Assembly (NCBI GenBank): GCA_963725505.1
Contig: CAVRYN010000002.1
Coordinates: forward strand, 434,001-498,000
From: Udaeobacter sp963725505
Lineage (GTDB): Bacteria > Verrucomicrobiota > Verrucomicrobiia > Chthoniobacterales > UBA10450
Length of the DNA: 64,000 nucleotides
Direction of reading: 5' to 3'
Below, one piece after another: positions 61,098 to 64,000 of this stretch. Both the position numbers and the translations under genes were made by a program. Position 1 is the stretch's first letter, and every line of letters starts with the position of its first letter. The notes beneath the pieces were generated by a model. The model had not been told where the DNA came from. It made no database searches and worked only from the letters and a program-made list of their open reading frames with translations.

Positions 61098-63128
61098 TCA
61101 GGTCCACGTTTGCAAGACGCGCAGATCATTCTCGATGGTCGAGCTGTCCTGCGACGGAAGGTCGGCCGCTGCCGCTTCAAAATGCGACCGGTGCATATCG
61201 GCGAACGCCGTGAATGCGTTGCGCAGTTCGTTGATGCTCTGCTCCATCCACCGGCGCAGACGGTTTGCGTAAAGGCTTAGGAATTCCAGCAATGTGCGGT
61301 CGTAATTGATCTCAAGTTTTCGCCGGATGTGTGACGCCAGCGCGCCTTTGCCGAGTAAGGAGACTAAGCGCGGCTTTTCGATCACAATCTTTTGCGAAAT
61401 CTCGTTCACGTCGATCATGGGCATGCCCGTCGGTTGTGGTAACTCCTCAGGAGCATCCCGACCCGAAGCCGAGGCAACGGCGTCCATCGTGTTGGCTAGC
61501 GTGTCACGCGTTTGTTCGATCGCACGGAGCGTGGCAGCTACCGGTTCGGCAATCATCTGCATGAGAGTCTCGCCAAAAATTGATGGCGCATCCACGTCGT
61601 CTGATGCGATCAGGGCCGCTGCAATCCGTTCTGCAGCGACATCGATGATCGCGCGTTGCATCTTGGTAATTTTCCGTGTTAGAAAAAAGCACTCACCTTG
61701 AGCGCGCTCTAAAGTGCGCTCGCCGTCGCGCAACGCTTCCGTTGCGTCTTCAGGCAGCCTGACGCGTTCTGCCGAAGCTCCTTCGGAGCGCGCTTGTAGG
61801 CTGCGCTCTAAAGCGCCCACAACGGCCTCGCGCAGAGCACCGATCTTGCGCTTTTGTGAAGTGATCGCGAGCTCGTGATGTCGAGCGAGGAACGGGCGCA
61901 ATTCGCTTTCGAACCAACGATCGCAAAGCGCGGCGTCCGCACCGAAGACACTCACGGCGTGCACGGGCGGTTCGACGTGAAGCTGATCTAGCAAGTTCGC
62001 TTTCACGTACAAAAGCATTTTTTCGCGATCGGAAGCGCTAAACAAATCGGCTTTGCTAACTAGGACCATTGCGCTTGCGCCTGCTTGATAAAGCGCCTGC
62101 ACCACAACAAGATCGTCCTGGGTAAGTCCCGCGCTTGCGTCGATCAAAACGATCCCAAGATCGCAGCGCGGCAGATACGCGATTGTCTCCTCTGCGCCAG
62201 CAACTGCAAGCGAGCCAAGCCCCGGCGTATCGACGAAAGTAACACCTTCAGCCAGCCGATCGGATGGGAGTTTAACGAAGATGCGCGTAACGTGCTTTTT
62301 GTTCCCCGGATTTTTCTGTTCGGTCGCAAATTCTGGCAACTCAGACAACGGAATGATTTGTGGCTGCGCTTCGGCGAATTCGATTCCTGCCTCTGCAACG
62401 GGACCGTGGCTGATACGCGTGGGGATTGCCGTGACCGGCGTCACCCCGACCGGCAATACGTCTGTTTGCAAAATATAATTGAGGAGTGACGACTTACCGG
62501 AACTGACTCTGCCGAAAACGCCAACCTCGAATGCTGCCGATTCCATTCGGTCAAGCAGCATGGTCAGCGTCCCGCGGAATTCGACCATGCCATGCGCGGT
62601 AATGATTCTTTCAATTTCGCTCAACAATCGAACTTCATCGCTTGTTTTGCCCAGTTGCTGAAGTCGCTGTTGCAAATCGCCGCCCGTCCCTTTGCCCAGA
62701 AAACTTCGCAACTTTGCCACCAGGCCGTCGAGTTCCGCACGGATGCCGTCAAGTTTGTTTGCAGCCTCCTCGGAAAGCGGGCCGTACGCGCGCATTCGCT
62801 CCGGAGTGAGTTCATTAAGTGAGATCGAGCAATACATCAGATTGATCGCTGAAGCCCATACGGCGCCTGAGTGTGGCTCGGGCGAGGGAATATTCAGCTC
62901 CTCCATAACGCGGCGCATTGCTTCCCGGATTCGCAGGATGTAATCGTGCGTCACTTTGCGCTGGATCGGCGTGGTGTCGTCAGAGTGTCTCCGGAAGGGC
63001 GACGGCGAACCGGCATCCACCATCGTGTGCTCGGCTTCCGAGAGTAATTTGTCGATGTACTGAAACGTCGTGCGCACATGCCGGTGATGATGCTCGCTGA
63101 GGCTGTGCGCGTTAGTTTCTTCATTCAT
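61098..63128 (-). CDS. Dynamin-family GTPase
   Basis: The 676-residue protein has a helical N-terminus, a G domain (P-loop GRVSSGKSSLLNYI near 208, VDTPGLGSLAV, VSKADLF) and a long helical C-terminal bundle with hydrophobic segments (VAERIAAALIA, LGKGALASHIRRK), resembling bacterial dynamin-like proteins that reshape membranes. Residues about 438-476 come from a set of palindromic repeats (61700-61816). ATG 63128 (MNEETNAH) overlaps the end of the Kef-type gene by 8 bases, so the two are co-transcribed. Confidence 0.86.
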   Translation of the reverse strand: MNEETNAHSLSEHHHRHVRTTFQYIDKLLSEAEHTMVDAGSPSPFRRHSDDTTPIQRKVTHDYILRIREAMRRVMEELNIPSPEPHSGAVWASAINLMYCSISLNELTPERMRAYGPLSEEAANKLDGIRAELDGLVAKLRSFLGKGTGGDLQQRLQQLGKTSDEVRLLSEIERIITAHGMVEFRGTLTMLLDRMESAAFEVGVFGRVSSGKSSLLNYILQTDVLPVGVTPVTAIPTRISHGPVAEAGIEFAEAQPQIIPLSELPEFATEQKNPGNKKHVTRIFVKLPSDRLAEGVTFVDTPGLGSLAVAGAEETIAYLPRCDLGIVLIDASAGLTQDDLVVVQALYQAGASAMVLVSKADLFSASDREKMLLYVKANLLDQLHVEPPVHAVSVFGADAALCDRWFESELRPFLARHHELAITSQKRKIGALREAVVGALERSLQARSEGASAERVRLPEDATEALRDGERTLERAQGECFFLTRKITKMQRAIIDVAAERIAAALIASDDVDAPSIFGETLMQMIAEPVAATLRAIEQTRDTLANTMDAVASASGRDAPEELPQPTGMPMIDVNEISQKIVIEKPRLVSLLGKGALASHIRRKLEINYDRTLLEFLSLYANRLRRWMEQSINELRNAFTAFADMHRSHFEAAAADLPSQDSSTIENDLRVLQTWT
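61700..61816. repeat. Palindrome cluster inside the dynamin-like gene
   Basis: GAGCGC-GCTCTAAAGT-GCGCTC (61700-61721), CGCAACG-CTTC-CGTTGCG and a CGAAGCTCC/GGAGCG hairpin follow each other and a TTGTAGGCTGCGCTCTAAAG unit ends the run. It is read in frame as a charged, low-complexity segment (GASAERVRLPEDATEALRDG) in the helical region downstream of the G domain. Confidence 0.68.
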
Positions 63129-64000
63129 TTTTCTCGCTACTTTCTCCAACGTCCTCCACGCTCAGCACCCTGATTCGCTCGCGATATAGCCGGCCCCAGG
63201 CGTGCATCGTTTCGACTGTCGGTTGGAAAAATTTCTGCGCGATCAGCGTGGGCACAAACGCGCTTAGGATAACTACGCTCACCAGGATCGTGTACTGATT
63301 CTGATCGATGATACCGTTTTGCAGCCCATATAGGGCCGAGATCGTCCCGAATGTCAGACCCGTTGCCATAAGCAGCGTGGTGTAGCTCGCTTCCTTGACC
63401 TTCATGTAGTGCAATCGCGCGAGCGGAAACACGGCGGCGATCTTGGTCACCATTTTCAGAATGAGGAAGGCGCTGATTACCAAAAGCCCAGTCCACAACG
63501 CTGGTAGCGAGACGTACAAGCCGGCCTTGATAAAATAGAACGGCGTGAAGACGGCAAAGGCGATGCTGCGCATGCGACGAACCAGCGTTTTGTCGCGAAG
63601 AAATACGCCTGCAACAACAAGACCAAGGAGATAGGCTGGCAACACCGCTTCGCTTTTCGCTGTTGTGGCGAGGCCGCCAAGAAAAAACAAAACAAAGAAG
63701 ATAAATTTTACCTCCGGTTCGCTCACCTGTGTCGCGCCAAGACGCGTGATGATCGATTGCGTCCAGCGCGGCATGAACCACAGAACGACCAACGTCACGA
63801 TTACAAACAACAGGAGCCAGAGATTATAGTTCGCAAACAATGTCCCCAACGCGAGAACGGTTCCGAAATCCGTAACGAAGCACGCAGCTAGAATCATCTT
63901 GCCCATGGCAGTGTCGCTGAATCCTCCTTCGATCATCACCGCATAGACGACGGCGACCGAGGTCGTGGAGAGGGCGATGCCTGCGATTTGCGCCTGGTGC
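63121..64000 (-). CDS. Kef-type K+/H+ antiporter, 5' partial
   Basis: The C-terminal 293 codons of a CPA2-family monovalent cation:proton antiporter are present; the gene continues past the window end. Visible segments include IAGIALSTTSVAVVYAV, VMIEGGFSDTAMGKMIL, CFVTDFGTVLALGTLF and LATTAKSEAVLPAYLLGLVV, with many helices and a polar tail ending VEDVGESSEKNE. No NAD-binding TrkA domain follows the membrane part. The stop overlaps the dynamin-like start. With kdp nearby it fits K+ handling, but Na+ or other cations are possible. Confidence 0.84.
   Translation of the reverse strand, partial: HQAQIAGIALSTTSVAVVYAVMIEGGFSDTAMGKMILAACFVTDFGTVLALGTLFANYNLWLLLFVIVTLVVLWFMPRWTQSIITRLGATQVSEPEVKFIFFVLFFLGGLATTAKSEAVLPAYLLGLVVAGVFLRDKTLVRRMRSIAFAVFTPFYFIKAGLYVSLPALWTGLLVISAFLILKMVTKIAAVFPLARLHYMKVKEASYTTLLMATGLTFGTISALYGLQNGIIDQNQYTILVSVVILSAFVPTLIAQKFFQPTVETMHAWGRLYRERIRVLSVEDVGESSEKNE

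Overview
The window looks like a chromosomal segment of a Verrucomicrobiota bacterium, probably a soil member of the Chthoniobacterales. The lineage call is inference. It rests on a 51-residue small basic protein of the Chlamydiae/Verrucomicrobia-specific type (15300-15455), a GreA factor with a very long N-terminal extension as in Chlamydia, a stand-alone SWIB protein, a TIGR04073-type exosortase-associated protein, and intergenic spaces full of short degenerate repeats. Gene content is mostly housekeeping. I see no prophage, insertion sequence, rRNA or CRISPR array. The only RNA gene found is one tRNA-Met(CAT).

Layout. 0-13.7 kb: the tail of an unknown gene, tRNA-Met, an LMF1-like membrane protein, an SGNH hydrolase, a fused PlsC/alpha-beta hydrolase, bifunctional PutA, threonine aldolase, a lipoprotein, DsbD and a redoxin. 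13.7-20 kb (minus strand): an SDR, a pseudouridine synthase, the small basic protein, a GT39-type glycosyltransferase, a YbgC-like thioesterase and a fused LpxL-like acyltransferase/heptosyltransferase, together suggesting envelope glycolipid synthesis. 20-27 kb: a cupin, a methyltransferase, a selenium-binding protein broken by four frameshifts, a frameshifted membrane protein, panC and nadB. 27-31 kb: polysaccharide deacetylase, thioredoxin, SWIB, receiver-PP2C and a frameshifted lipoprotein. 31-34 kb: aroA-cmk-plsC. 34-37 kb: a fused beta-CASP exonuclease/ATP-dependent DNA ligase. 38-43 kb: STAS, GAF-PP2C, grpE, dnaJ, HMG-CoA lyase and rsmE. 43-49.5 kb: GreA-like factor, TerC, TIGR04073 protein, RNA methyltransferase and a Na+/H+ antiporter. 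49.6-61 kb: two tiny membrane peptides, kdpFABC, amt, a beta-barrel porin and kdpDE. 61-64 kb: a dynamin-like GTPase and a Kef-type antiporter running off the end.

Two themes stand out. First, several families of short palindromic or phrase-like repeats sit between genes, and at least five copies lie in frame inside protein genes, mostly in linkers between domains (4373-4430, 18499-18526, 36086-36143, 47843-47902, 61700-61816). Others supply stop codons or abut start codons. This resembles the palindromic elements that insert into Rickettsia genes, but I know of no description for this lineage. Second, nine single-base frameshifts interrupt otherwise well-conserved genes, six of them within 21.9-23.7 kb. 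They hit genes such as grpE and panC, so many are probably assembly errors.

The last 15 kb reads as an ion-homeostasis region: Na+/H+ antiporter, high-affinity K+ uptake with its sensor and regulator, ammonium uptake, a porin, and a Kef-type K+/H+ antiporter.
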